In this document: one piece after another, positions 1 to 12,144 of the stretch
How the letters are laid out: every line of letters starts with the position of its first letter
How positions within the stretch are numbered: the first letter of the stretch is position 1
Assembly: GCF_040115645.1 (NCBI RefSeq)
Contig: NW_027096022.1
Span: 124,001-188,000, forward strand
Reading direction: 5' to 3'
Source: Euwallacea fornicatus
Lineage: Eukaryota > Arthropoda > Insecta > Coleoptera > Curculionidae
DNA length: 64,000 nucleotides
Made by a program: the position numbers and the translations under genes
The notes under the pieces: generated by a model
What the model saw: only the letters and a program-made list of their open reading frames with translations
Told to the model about the DNA's origin: nothing
The model's database searches: none

Positions 1-704
1 AGTGTCAAATTAATCAGCTCGACAAGATCTTTAAGATGACAAAACACATCATGATTGCATCTTGTTGAATTTCAGAGAAAAATAGTACTTTATGTGCTCA
101 AACACTCAAAATGTGTGATTGTTCTAAATTTGAAGTTCGATAACTTCGACAAATGACGACCAAATGTCTTAAACATAGTGTCAAATTAATCACCGTGACG
201 AGATCTTTAAGATGACAAAACACATCATAATTGCATCTTGTTGAATTTCCAAGAAAAATAGGACTTTATGTGCTCAAACACTCAAAATGTGTGATTGTTC
301 TAAATTTGAAGTTCGATAACTTCGACAAATGACGACCAAATGTCTTAAACATAGTGTCAAATTAATCACCGCGACGAGATCTTTAAGATGACAAAACACA
401 TCATGATTGCATCTTGTTGAATTTCAGAGAAAAATAGTACTTTATGTGCTCAAACACTCAAAATGTGTGATTGTTCTAAATTTGAAGTTCGATAACTTCG
501 ACAAATGACGACCAAATGTCTTAAACATAGTGTCAAATTAATCACCGCGACGAGATCTTTAAGATGACAAAACACATCATGATTGCATCTTGTTGAATTT
601 CAGAGAAAAATAGTACTTTATGTGCTCAAACACTCAAAATGTGTGATTGTTCTAAATTTGAAGTTCGATAACTTCGACAAATGACGACCAAATGTCTTAA
701 ACAT

Positions 705-880
705 AGTGTCAAATTAATCACCGCGACGAGATCTTTAAGATGACAAAACACATCATGATTGCATCTTGTTGAATTTCAGAGAAAAATAGAACTTTATCTG
801 CTCAAAAACACAACTTTTGTGACTTTTCAAATTTTGAATCTCGATAACTTCGACAAATGACGACCAAATGTCTTAAACAT
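705..880 (+). repeat. Reference monomer, class B2 (aaaaacac form)
   Basis: This 176-bp copy has head C and the class B core: gaactttatctg, then ctcaaaaacac, then the ttttgtgactttt stretch. It ends acttcgac...aaacat, as class A does. B2 differs from B1 by aaaaacac in place of aaacacac and by the distal acttcgac/aaacat ends. From about 12,673 many B2 copies also carry caatttttg in place of caaattttg. I saw B2 only in the left half of the window, with the last copies near 30,540. Confidence 0.9.
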
Positions 881-904
881 AGTGTCAAATTAATCACCGC
901 GACG

Positions 905-910
905 AGATCT
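905..910. other. Once-per-monomer AGATCT palindrome (BglII recognition sequence)
   Basis: AGATCT lies at monomer positions 25-30 in nearly every copy; this is the instance in the reference A monomer. In S-head monomers it extends to the 8-bp palindrome AAGATCTT. It is lost in the agatcattaag copies (7,745; 8,449; 9,857; 11,617; 14,785), the gaggtc copies (1,233; 3,697; 4,049) and the agatttttaag copies (for example near 36,450 and 42,782). The site therefore marks the repeat period. No biological role is claimed. Confidence 0.9.
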
Positions 911-927
911 TTAAGATGACAAAACAC

Positions 928-935
928 ATCATGAT
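928..935. other. ATCATGAT 8-bp palindrome within the monomer
   Basis: A perfect palindrome lies at monomer positions 48-55. It is intact in most left-half copies. It is broken in two variant groups: cataatt (mostly ccaag monomers) and cgtgatt, which I first see near 24,510. Short dyads are common in centromeric satellites, but function is not established here. Confidence 0.7.
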
Positions 936-1056
936 TGCATCTTGTTGAATTTCAGAGAAAAATAGTACTTTATGTGCTCAAACACTCAAAATGTGTGATT
1001 GTTCTAAATTTGAAGTTCGATAACTTCGACAAATGACGACCAAATGTCTTAAACAT

Positions 1057-1232
1057 AGTGTCAAATTAATCACCGTGACGAGATCTTTAAGATGACAAAA
1101 CACATCATAATTGCATCTTGTTGAATTTCCAAGAAAAATAGGACTTTATGTGCTCAAACACTCAAAATGTGTGATTGTTCTAAATTTGAAGTTCGATAAC
1201 TTCGACAAATGACGACCAAATGTCTTAAACAT
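1057..1232 (+). repeat. Reference monomer, 'ccaag' subtype of class A
   Basis: Head T with a class A core, plus three linked changes: cataatt at positions 50-56, ttccaag at 71-77 and g in place of t at position 86 (ataggacttt). The three variants usually travel together, so this is a true subfamily and not independent mutation. Right of about 36 kb the subtype mostly has atagtacttt and head S or G. It becomes dominant in 46,980-48,915. Confidence 0.9.
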
Positions 1233-1584
1233 AGTGTCAAATTAATCACCGTGACGAGGTCTTTAAGATGACAAAACACATCATGATTGCATCTTGTTGA
1301 ATTTCAGAGAAAAATAGTACTTTATGTGCTCAAACACTCAAAATGTGTGATTGTTCTAAATTTGAAGTTCGATAACTTCGACAAATGACGACCAAATGTC
1401 TTAAACATAGTGTCAAATTAATCACCGTGACGAGATCTTTAAGATGACAAAACACATCATAATTGCATCTTGTTGAATTTCCAAGAAAAATAGGACTTTA
1501 TGTGCTCAAACACTCAAAATGTGTGATTGTTCTAAATTTGAAGTTCGATAACTTCGACAAATGACGACCAAATGTCTTAAACAT

Positions 1585-1760
1585 AGTGTCAAATTAATCA
1601 CCGCGACGAGATCTTTAAGATGACAAAACACATCATGATTGCATCTTTTTGAATTTCAGAGAAAAATAGAACTTTATGTGCTCAAACACTCAAAATGTGT
1701 GATTGTTCTAAATTTGAAGTTCGATAACTTCGACAAATGACGACCAAATGTCTTAAACAT
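1585..1760 (+). repeat. Hybrid monomer, B-like left half and A-like right half
   Basis: This monomer has catctttttgaa and atagaactt, both seen in class B, but then continues as tatgtgctcaaacactcaaaatg, which is class A. The switch falls between monomer positions 88 and 94, next to sequence shared by both classes. It looks like a recombination or gene-conversion product. Two independent mutations are a less likely alternative. Confidence 0.75.
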
Positions 1761-2112
1761 AGTGTCAAATTAATCACCGCGACGAGATCTTTAAGATGAC
1801 AAAACACATCATGATTGCATCTTGTTGAATTTCAGAGAAAAATAGTACTTTATGTGCTCAAACACTCAAAATGTGTGATTGTTCTAAATTTGAAGTTCGA
1901 TAACTTCGACAAATGACGACCAAATGTCTTAAACATAGTGTCAAATTAATCACCGCGACGAGATCTTTAAGATGACAAAACACATCATGATTGCATCTTT
2001 TTGAATTTCAGAGAAAAATAGAACTTTATCTGCTCAAACACACAACTTTTGTGACTTTTCAAATTTTGAATCTCGATAACTACGACAAATGACGACCAAA
2101 TGTCTTAAACAG

Positions 2113-2288
2113 AGTGTCAAATTAATCAGCTCGACAAGATCTTTAAGATGACAAAACACATCATGATTGCATCTTGTTGAATTTCAGAGAAAAATAGAAC
2201 TTTATCTGCTCAAACACACAACTTTTGTGACTTTTCAAATTTTGAATCTCGATAACTACGACAAATGACGACCAAATGTCTTAAACAG
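2113..2288 (+). repeat. Reference monomer, class B1
   Basis: Head S (agctcgacaag) with a class B core: gaactttatctg, aaacacacaac, ttttgtgactttt, then ttttgaatctcg. It ends actacgac...aaacag. Against class A it carries about 12 substitutions in positions 86-136, plus changes at 145 (t to a) and 176 (t to g), with no indels. The B1 core, the actacgac and aaacag ends and the S head of the next monomer are usually linked across the monomer boundary. Confidence 0.92.
2217..2229. other. Short dyad CACAA-CTT-TTGTG in class B monomers
   Basis: Monomer positions 105-117 of class B form a perfect 5-bp inverted repeat around a 3-base loop. The equivalent stretch in class A keeps only a weaker acac...gtgt dyad with a 7-base loop. 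The dyad therefore lies inside the segment that separates the two classes. Any protein binding or structural role is speculation. Confidence 0.6.
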
Positions 2289-5200
2289 AGTGTCAAATTA
2301 ATCAGCTCGACAAGATCTTTAAGATGACAAAACACATCATGATTGCATCTTGTTGAATTTCAGAGAAAAATAGTACTTTATGTGCTCAAACACTCAAAAT
2401 GTGTGATTGTTCTAAATTTGAAGTTCGATAACTTCGACAAATGACGACCAAATGTCTTAAACATAGTGTCAAATTAATCACCGCGACGAGATCTTTAAGA
2501 TGACAAAACACATCATGATTGCATCTTGTTGAATTTCAGAGAAAAATAGTACTTTATGTGCTCAAACACTCAAAATGTGTGATTGTTCTAAATTTGAAGT
2601 TCGATAACTTCGACAAATGACGACCAAATGTCTTAAACATAGTGTCAAATTAATCACCGCGACGAGATCTTTAAGATGACAAAACACATCATGATTGCAT
2701 CTTGTTGAATTTCAGAGAAAAATAGTACTTTATGTGCTCAAACACTCAAAATGTGTGATTGTTCTAAATTTGAAGTTCGATAACTTCGACAAATGACGAC
2801 CAAATGTCTTAAACATAGTGTCAAATTAATCACCGCGACGAGATCTTTAAGATGACAAAACACATCATGATTGCATCTTGTTGAATTTCAGAGAAAAATA
2901 GTACTTTATGTGCTCAAACACTCAAAATGTGTGATTGTTCTAAATTTGAAGTTCGATAACTTCGACAAATGACGACCAAATGTCTTAAACATAGTGTCAA
3001 ATTAATCACCGCGACGAGATCTTTAAGATGACAAAACACATCATGATTGCATCTTGTTGAATTTCAGAGAAAAATAGAACTTTATCTGCTCAAACACACA
3101 ACTTTTGTGACTTTTCAAATTTTGAATCTCGATAACTACGACAAATGACGACCAAATGTCTTAAACAGAGTGTCAAATTAATCAGCTCGACAAGATCTTT
3201 AAGATGACAAAACACATCATAATTGCATCTTGTTGAAATTCAGAGAAAAATAGAACTTTATCTGCTCAAACACACAACTTTTGTGACTTTTCAAATTTTG
3301 AATCTCGATAACTTCGACAAATGACGACCAAATGTCTTAAACATAGTGTCAAATTAATCACCGCGACGAGATCTTTAAGATGACAAAACACATCATGATT
3401 GCATCTTGTTGAATTTCAGAGAAAAATAGTACTTTATGTGCTCAAACACTCAAAATGTGTGATTGTTCTAAATTTGAAGTTCGATAACTTCGACAAATGA
3501 CGACCAAATGTCTTAAACATAGTGTCAAATTAATCACCGTGACGAGATCTTTAAGATGACAAAACACATCATAATTGCATCTTGTTGAATTTCCAAGAAA
3601 AATAGGACTTTATGTGCTCAAACACTCAAAATGTGTGATTGTTCTAAATTTGAAGTTCGATAACTTCGACAAATGACGACCAAATGTCTTAAACATAGTG
3701 TCAAATTAATCACCGTGACGAGGTCTTTAAGATGACAAAACACATCATGATTGCATCTTGTTGAATTTCAGAGAAAAATAGTACTTTATGTGCTCAAACA
3801 CTCAAAATGTGTGATTGTTCTAAATTTGAAGTTCGATAACTTCGACAAATGACGACCAAATGTCTTAAACATAGTGTCAAATTAATCACCGCGACGAGAT
3901 CTTTAAGATGACAAAACACATCATGATTGCATCTTGTTGAATTTCAGAGAAAAATAGTACTTTATGTGCTCAAACACTCAAAATGTGTGATTGTTCTAAA
4001 TTTGAAGTTCGATAACTTCGACAAATGACGACCAAATGTCTTAAACATAGTGTCAAATTAATCACCGTGACGAGGTCTTTAAGATGACAAAACACATCAT
4101 GATTGCATCTTGTTGAATTTCAGAGAAAAATAGTACTTTATGTGCTCAAACACTCAAAATGTGTGATTGTTCTAAATTTGAAGTTCGATAACTTCGACAA
4201 ATGACGACCAAATGTCTTAAACATAGTGTCAAATTAATCACCGCGACGAGATCTTTAAGATGACAAAACACATCATGATTGCATCTTGTTGAATTTCAGA
4301 GAAAAATAGTACTTTATGTGCTCAAACACTCAAAATGTGTGATTGTTCTAAATTTGAAGTTCGATAACTTCGACAAATGACGACCAAATGTCTTAAACAT
4401 AGTGTCAAATTAATCACCGTGACGAGATCTTTAAGATGACAAAACACATCATGATTGCATCTTGTTGAATTTCAGAGAAAAATAGTACTTTATGTGCTCA
4501 AACACTCAAAATGTGTGATTGTTCTAAATTTGAAGTTCGATAACTTCGACAAATGACGACCAAATGTCTTAAACATAGTGTCAAATTAATCACCGTGACG
4601 AGATCTTTAAGATGACAAAACACATCATGATTGCATCTTGTTGAATTTCAGAGAAAAATAGTACTTTATGTGCTCAAACACTCAAAATGTGTGATTGTTC
4701 TAAATTTGAAGTTCGATAACTTCGACAAATGACGACCAAATGTCTTAAACATAGTGTCAAATTAATCACCGTGACGAGATCTTTAAGATGACAAAACACA
4801 TCATGATTGCATCTTTTTGAATTTCAGAGAAAAATAGAACTTTATCTGCTCAAACACACAACTTTTGTGACTTTTCAAATTTTGAATCTCGATAACTACG
4901 ACAAATGACGACCAAATGACTTAAACAGAGTGTCTAATTAATCAGCTCGACAAGATCTTTAAGATGACAAAACACATCATGATTGCATCTTGTTGAATTT
5001 CAGAGAAAAATAGAACTTTATCTGCTCAAACACACAACTTTTGTGACTTTTCAAATTTTGAATCTCGATAACTTCGACAAATGACGACCAAATGTCTTAA
5101 ACATAGTGTCAAATTAATCACCGCGACGAGATCTTTAAGATGACAAAACACATCATGATTGCATCTTGTTGAATTTCAGAGAAAAATAGTACTTTATGTG

Positions 5201-7568
5201 CTCAAACACTCAAAATGTGTGATTGTTCTAAATTTGAAGTTCGATAACTTCGACAAATGACGACCAAATGTCTTAAACATAGTGTCAAATTAATCACCGT
5301 GACGAGATCTTTAAGATGACAAAACACATCATAATTGCATCTTGTTGAATTTCCAAGAAAAATAGGACTTTATGTGCTCAAACACTCAAAATGTGTGATT
5401 GTTCTAAATTTGAAGTTCGATAACTTCGACAAATGACGACCAAATGTCTTAAACATAGTGTCAAATTAATCACCGCGACGAGATCTTTAAGATGACAAAA
5501 CACATCATGATTGCATCTTGTTGAATTTCAGAGAAAAATAGAACTTTATCTGCTCAAACACACAACTTTTGTGACTTTTCAAATTTTGAATCTCGATAAC
5601 TACGACAAATGACGACCAAATGTCTTAAACAGAGTGTCAAATTAATCAGCTCGACAAGATCTTTAAGATGACAAAACACATCATGATTGCATCTTGTTGA
5701 ATTTCAGAGAAAAATAGAACTTTATCTGCTCAAACACACAACTTTTGTGACTTTTCAAATTTTGAATCTCGATAACTACGACAAATGACGACCAAATGTC
5801 TTAAACAGAGTGTCAAATTAATCAGCTCGACAAGATCTTTAAGATGACAAAACACATCATGATTGCATCTTGTTGAATTTCAGAGAAAAATAGAACTTTA
5901 TCTGCTCAAACACACAACTTTTGTGACTTTTCAAATTTTGAATCTCGATAACTTCGACAAATGACGACCAAATGTCTTAAACATAGTGTCAAATTAATCA
6001 CCGCGACGAGATCTTTAAGATGACAAAACACATCATGATTGCATCTTGTTGAATTTCAGAGAAAAATAGTACTTTATGTGCTCAAACACTCAAAATGTGT
6101 GATTGTTCTAAATTTGAAGTTCGATAACTTCGACAAATGACGACCAAATGTCTTAAACATAGTGTCAAATTAATCACCGCGACGAGATCTTTAAGATGAC
6201 AAAACACATCATGATTGCATCTTGTTGAATTTCAGAGAAAAATAGTACTTTATGTGCTCAAACACTCAAAATGTGTGATTGTTCTAAATTTGAAGTTCGA
6301 TAACTTCGACAAATGACGACCAAATGTCTTAAACATAGTGTCAAATTAATCACCGCGACGAGATCTTTAAGATGACAAAACACATCATGATTGCATCTTG
6401 TTGAATTTCAGAGAAAAATAGTACTTTATGTGCTCAAACACTCAAAATGTGTGATTGTTCTAAATTTGAAGTTCGATAACTTCGACAAATGACGACCAAA
6501 TGTCTTAAACATAGTGTCAAATTAATCACCGCGACGAGATCTTTAAGATGACAAAACACATCATGATTGCATCTTGTTGAATTTCAGAGAAAAATAGAAC
6601 TTTATCTGCTCAAAAACACAACTTTTGTGACTTTTCAAATTTTGAATCTCGATAACTTCGACAAATGACGACCAAATGTCTTAAACATAGTGTCAAATTA
6701 ATCACCGCGACGAGATCTTTAAGATGACAAAACACATCATGATTGCATCTTGTTGAATTTCAGAGAAAAATAGTACTTTATGTGCTCAAACACTCAAAAT
6801 GTGTGATTGTTCTAAATTTGAAGTTCGATAACTTCGACAAATGACGACCAAATGTCTTAAACATAGTGTCAAATTAATCACCGTGACGAGATCTTTAAGA
6901 TGACAAAACACATCATGATTGCATCTTGTTGAATTTCAGAGAAAAATAGTACTTTATGTGCTCAAACACTCAAAATGTGTGATTGTTCTAAATTTGAAGT
7001 TCGATAACTTCGACAAATGACGACCAAATGTCTTAAACATAGTGTCAAATTAATCACCGTGACGAGATCTTTAAGATGACAAAACACATCATGATTGCAT
7101 CTTTTTGAATTTCAGAGAAAAATAGAACTTTATCTGCTCAAACACACAACTTTTGTGACTTTTCAAATTTTGAATCTCGATAACTACGACAAATGACGAC
7201 CAAATGTCTTAAACAGAGTGTCAAATTAATCAGCTCGACAAGATCTTTAAGATGACAAAACACATCATGATTGCATCTTGTTGAATTTCAGAGAAAAATA
7301 GAACTTTATCTGCTCAAACACACAACTTTTGTGACTTTTCAAATTTTGAATCTCGATAACTTCGACAAATGACGACCAAATGTCTTAAACATAGTGTCAA
7401 ATTAATCACCGCGACGAGATCTTTAAGATGACAAAACACATCATGATTGCATCTTGTTGAATTTCAGAGAAAAATAGTACTTTATGTGCTCAAACACTCA
7501 AAATGTGTGATTGTTCTAAATTTGAAGTTCGATAACTTCGACAAATGACGACCAAATGTCTTAAACAT

Positions 7569-10500
7569 AGTGTCAAATTAATCACCGTGACGAGATCTTT
7601 AAGATGACAAAACACATCATGATTACATCTTGTTGAATTTCAGAGAAAAATAGTACTTTATGTGCTCAAACACTCAAAATGTGTGATTGTTCTAAATTTG
7701 AAGTTCGATAACTTCGACAAATGACGACCAAATGTCTTAAACATAGTGTCAAATTAATCACCGCGACGAGATCATTAAGATGACAAAACACATCATGATT
7801 GCATCTTGTTGAATTTCAGAGAAAAATAGTACTTTATGTGCTCAAACACTCAAAATGTGTGATTGTTCTAAATTTGAAGTTCGATAACTTCGACAAATGA
7901 CGACCAAATGTCTTAAACATAGTGTCAAATTAATCAGCTCGACAAGATCTTTAAGATGACAAAACACATCATAATTGCATCTTGTTGAATTTCCAAGAAA
8001 AATAGGACTTTATGTGCTCAAACACTCAAAATGTGTGATTGTTCTAAATTTGAAGTTCGATAACTTCGACAAATGACGACCAAATGTCTTAAACATAGTG
8101 TCAAATTAATCACCGCGACGAGATCTTTAAGATGACAAAACACATCATGATTGCATCTTGTTGAATTTCAGAGAAAAATAGAACTTTATCTGCTCAAAAA
8201 CACAACTTTTGTGACTTTTCAAATTTTGAATCTCGATAACTTCGACAAATGACGACCAAATGTCTTAAACATAGTGTCAAATTAATCACCGCGACGAGAT
8301 CTTTAAGATGACAAAACACATCATGATTGCATCTTGTTGAATTTCAGAGAAAAATAGTACTTTATGTGCTCAAACACTCAAAATGTGTGATTGTTCTAAA
8401 TTTGAAGTTCGATAACTTCGACAAATGACGACCAAATGTCTTAAACATAGTGTCAAATTAATCACCGCGACGAGATCATTAAGATGACAAAACACATCAT
8501 GATTGCATCTTGTTGAATTTCAGAGAAAAATAGTACTTTATGTGCTCAAACACTCAAAATGTGTGATTGTTCTAAATTTGAAGTTCGATAACTTCGACAA
8601 ATGACGACCAAATGTCTTAAACATAGTGTCAAATTAATCACCGCGACGAGATCTTTAAGATGACAAAACACATCATGATTGCATCTTGTTGAATTTCAGA
8701 GAAAAATAGTACTTTATGTGCTCAAACACTCAAAATGTGTGATTGTTCTAAATTTGAAGTTCGATAACTTCGACAAATGACGACCAAATGTCTTAAACAT
8801 AGTGTCAAATTAATCACCGCGACGAGATCTTTAAGATGACAAAACACATCATGATTGCATCTTGTTGAATTTCAGAGAAAAATAGTACTTTATGTGCTCA
8901 AACACTCAAAATGTGTGATTGTTCTAAATTTGAAGTTCGATAACTTCGACAAATGACGACCAAATGTCTTAAACATAGTGTCAAATTAATCACCGCGACG
9001 AGATCTTTAAGATGACAAAACACATCATGATTGCATCTTTTTGAATTTCAGAGAAAAATAGAACTTTATCTGCTCAAACACACAACTTTTGTGACTTTTC
9101 AAATTTTGAATCTCGATAACTACGACAAATGACGACCAAATGTCTTAAACAGAGTGTCAAATTAATCAGCTCGACAAGATCTTTAAGATGACAAAACACA
9201 TCATGATTGCATCTTGTTGAATTTCAGAGAAAAATAGAACTTTATCTGCTCAAACACACAACTTTTGTGACTTTTCAAATTTTGAATCTCGATAACTACG
9301 ACAAATGACGACCAAATGTCTTAAACAGAGTGTCAAATTAATCAGCTCGACAAGATCTTTAAGATGACAAAACACATCATGATTGCATCTTGTTGAATTT
9401 CAGAGAAAAATAGAACTTTATCTGCTCAAACACACAACTTTTGTGACTTTTCAAATTTTGAATCTCGATAACTTCGACAAATGACGACCAAATGTCTTAA
9501 ACATAGTGTCAAATTAATCACCGCGACGAGATCTTTAAGATGACAAAACACATCATGATTGCATCTTGTTGAATTTCAGAGAAAAATAGTACTTTATGTG
9601 CTCAAACACTCAAAATGTGTGATTGTTCTAAATTTGAAGTTCGATAACTTCGACAAATGACGACCAAATGTCTTAAACATAGTGTCAAATTAATCACCGT
9701 GACGAGATCTTTAAGATGACAAAACACATCATGATTACATCTTGTTGAATTTCAGAGAAAAATAGTACTTTATGTGCTCAAACACTCAAAATGTGTGATT
9801 GTTCTAAATTTGAAGTTCGATAACTTCGACAAATGACGACCAAATGTCTTAAACATAGTGTCAAATTAATCACCGCGACGAGATCATTAAGATGACAAAA
9901 CACATCATGATTGCATCTTGTTGAATTTCAGAGAAAAATAGTACTTTATGTGCTCAAACACTCAAAATGTGTGATTGTTCTAAATTTGAAGTTCGATAAC
10001 TTCGACAAATGACGACCAAATGTCTTAAACATAGTGTCAAATTAATCAGCTCGACAAGATCTTTAAGATGACAAAACACATCATAATTGCATCTTGTTGA
10101 ATTTCCAAGAAAAATAGGACTTTATGTGCTCAAACACTCAAAATGTGTGATTGTTCTAAATTTGAAGTTCGATAACTTCGACAAATGACGACCAAATGTC
10201 TTAAACATAGTGTCAAATTAATCACCGCGACGAGATCTTTAAGATGACAAAACACATCATGATTGCATCTTGTTGAATTTCAGAGAAAAATAGAACTTTA
10301 TCTGCTCAAAAACACAACTTTTGTGACTTTTCAAATTTTGAATCTCGATAACTTCGACAAATGACGACCAAATGTCTTAAACATAGTGTCAAATTAATCA
10401 CCGCGACGAGATCTTTAAGATGACAAAACACATCATGATTGCATCTTGTTGAATTTCAGAGAAAAATAGTACTTTATGTGCTCAAACACTCAAAATGTGT

Positions 10501-12144
10501 GATTGTTCTAAATTTGAAGTTCGATAACTTCGACAAATGACGACCAAATGTCTTAAACATAGTGTCAAATTAATCACCGCGACGAGATCTTTAAGATGAC
10601 AAAACACATCATGATTGCATCTTGTTGAATTTCAGAGAAAAATAGTACTTTATGTGCTCAAACACTCAAAATGTGTGATTGTTCTAAATTTGAAGTTCGA
10701 TAACTTCGACAAATGACGACCAAATGTCTTAAACATAGTGTCAAATTAATCACCGCGACGAGATCTTTAAGATGACAAAACACATCATGATTGCATCTTG
10801 TTGAATTTCAGAGAAAAATAGTACTTTATGTTCTCAAACACTCAAAATGTGTGATTGTTCTAAATTTGAAGTTCGATAACTTCGACAAATGACGACCAAA
10901 TGTCTTAAACATAGTGTCAAATTAATCACCGCGACGAGATCTTTAAGATGACAAAACACATCATGATTGCATCTTTTTGAATTTCAGAGAAAAATAGAAC
11001 TTTATCTGCTCAAACACACAACTTTTGTGACTTTTCAAATTTTGAATCTCGATAACTACGACAAATGACGACCAAATGTCTTAAACAGAGTGTCAAATTA
11101 ATCAGCTCGACAAGATCTTTAAGATGACAAAACACATCATGATTGCATCTTGTTGAATTTCAGAGAAAAATAGAACTTTATCTGCTCAAACACACAACTT
11201 TTGTGACTTTTCAAATTTTGAATCTCGATAACTTCGACAAATGACGACCAAATGTCTTAAACATAGTGTCAAATTAATCACCGCGACGAGATCTTTAAGA
11301 TGACAAAACACATCATGATTGCATCTTGTTGAATTTCAGAGAAAAATAGTACTTTATGTGCTCAAACACTCAAAATGTGTGATTGTTCTAAATTTGAAGT
11401 TCGATAACTTCGACAAATGACGACCAAATGTCTTAAACATAGTGTCAAATTAATCACCGTGACGAGATCTTTAAGATGACAAAACACATCATGATTACAT
11501 CTTGTTGAATTTCAGAGAAAAATAGTACTTTATGTGCTCAAACACTCAAAATGTGTGATTGTTCTAAATTTGAAGTTCGATAACTTCGACAAATGACGAC
11601 CAAATGTCTTAAACATAGTGTCAAATTAATCACCGCGACGAGATCATTAAGATGACAAAACACATCATGATTGCATCTTGTTGAATTTCAGAGAAAAATA
11701 GTACTTTATGTGCTCAAACACTCAAAATGTGTGATTGTTCTAAATTTGAAGTTCGATAACTTCGACAAATGACGACCAAATGTCTTAAACATAGTGTCAA
11801 ATTAATCAGCTCGACAAGATCTTTAAGATGACAAAACACATCATAATTGCATCTTGTTGAATTTCCAAGAAAAATAGGACTTTATGTGCTCAAACACTCA
11901 AAATGTGTGATTGTTCTAAATTTGAAGTTCGATAACTTCGACAAATGACGACCAAATGTCTTAAACATAGTGTCAAATTAATCACCGCGACGAGATCTTT
12001 AAGATGACAAAACACATCATGATTGCATCTTGTTGAATTTCAGAGAAAAATAGTACTTTATGTGCTCAAACACTCAAAATGTGTGATTGTTCTAAATTTG
12101 AAGTTCGATAACTTCGACAAATGACGACCAAATGTCTTAAACAT
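7569..12144 (+). repeat. 12- and 10-monomer higher-order repeat, with a partial third copy
   Basis: Each unit starts with a T-head A monomer carrying gattacatct, followed by a C-head A monomer with agatcattaag and then an S-head ccaag monomer. Units start at 7,569 (12 monomers, 2,112 bp), 9,681 (10 monomers, 1,760 bp) and 11,441 (partial, 4 monomers). The gattac variant is at 7,621, 9,733 and 11,493, exact multiples of 176 apart. The rest of a unit is a B2, several C-head A monomers, a catctttttgaa B and one or two S-head B1. The first unit has a second cattaag monomer at 8,449. Unequal length with conserved order fits unequal exchange. Confidence 0.88.

Larger units (their letters stand above)
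881..1056 (+). repeat. Reference monomer, class A
   Basis: This is a typical class A copy of exactly 176 bp with head C (accgcgacgag). The core reads gtactttatgtg, then acactcaaaatgtgtg, then ttctaaatttgaagttcg. It ends acttcgac...aaacat. This is the commonest form in the left third. Its AGATCT palindrome is at monomer positions 25-30 and its ATCATGAT palindrome at 48-55. Confidence 0.95.
1..7568 (+). repeat. Left mixed domain, 43 monomers, A and B classes interspersed
   Basis: This stretch has 43 monomers of 176 bp with no dominant higher-order period. Most are class A with head C or T. Singles or pairs of class B occur near 705, 1,937-2,288, 2,993-3,344, 4,753-5,104, 5,457-5,984, 6,513 and 7,041-7,392. 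Runs of near-identical A monomers with head C occur, for example 2,465-2,992. A three-monomer stretch at 881-1,408, ending in the rare gaggtc form, recurs at 3,345-3,872, offset 2,464 bp (14 monomers). The gaggtc base is at 1,259, 3,723 and 4,075. A monomer at 4,929 carries tgtctaatt, which I saw nowhere else. Confidence 0.85.

Noticed and set aside
1021..1029. loxP-like half site (ataacttcg)
   Set aside because: A 9-base match to the loxP arm, but no second arm in inverted orientation and no 8-bp spacer. It is present in hundreds of copies as part of the monomer.
1024..1040. CENP-B box (cttcgacaaatgacgac, monomer positions 144-160)
   Set aside because: It matches only TTCG, the central A and one of the four CGGG bases of the core (6 of 9). 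In B1 monomers TTCG becomes TACG. No better match was found on the other strand.
2217..2229. Rho-independent terminator or regulatory hairpin at CACAACTTTTGTG
   Set aside because: The 5-bp arms are too short and AT-rich for a terminator, no gene is nearby, and the dyad recurs in every class B monomer.
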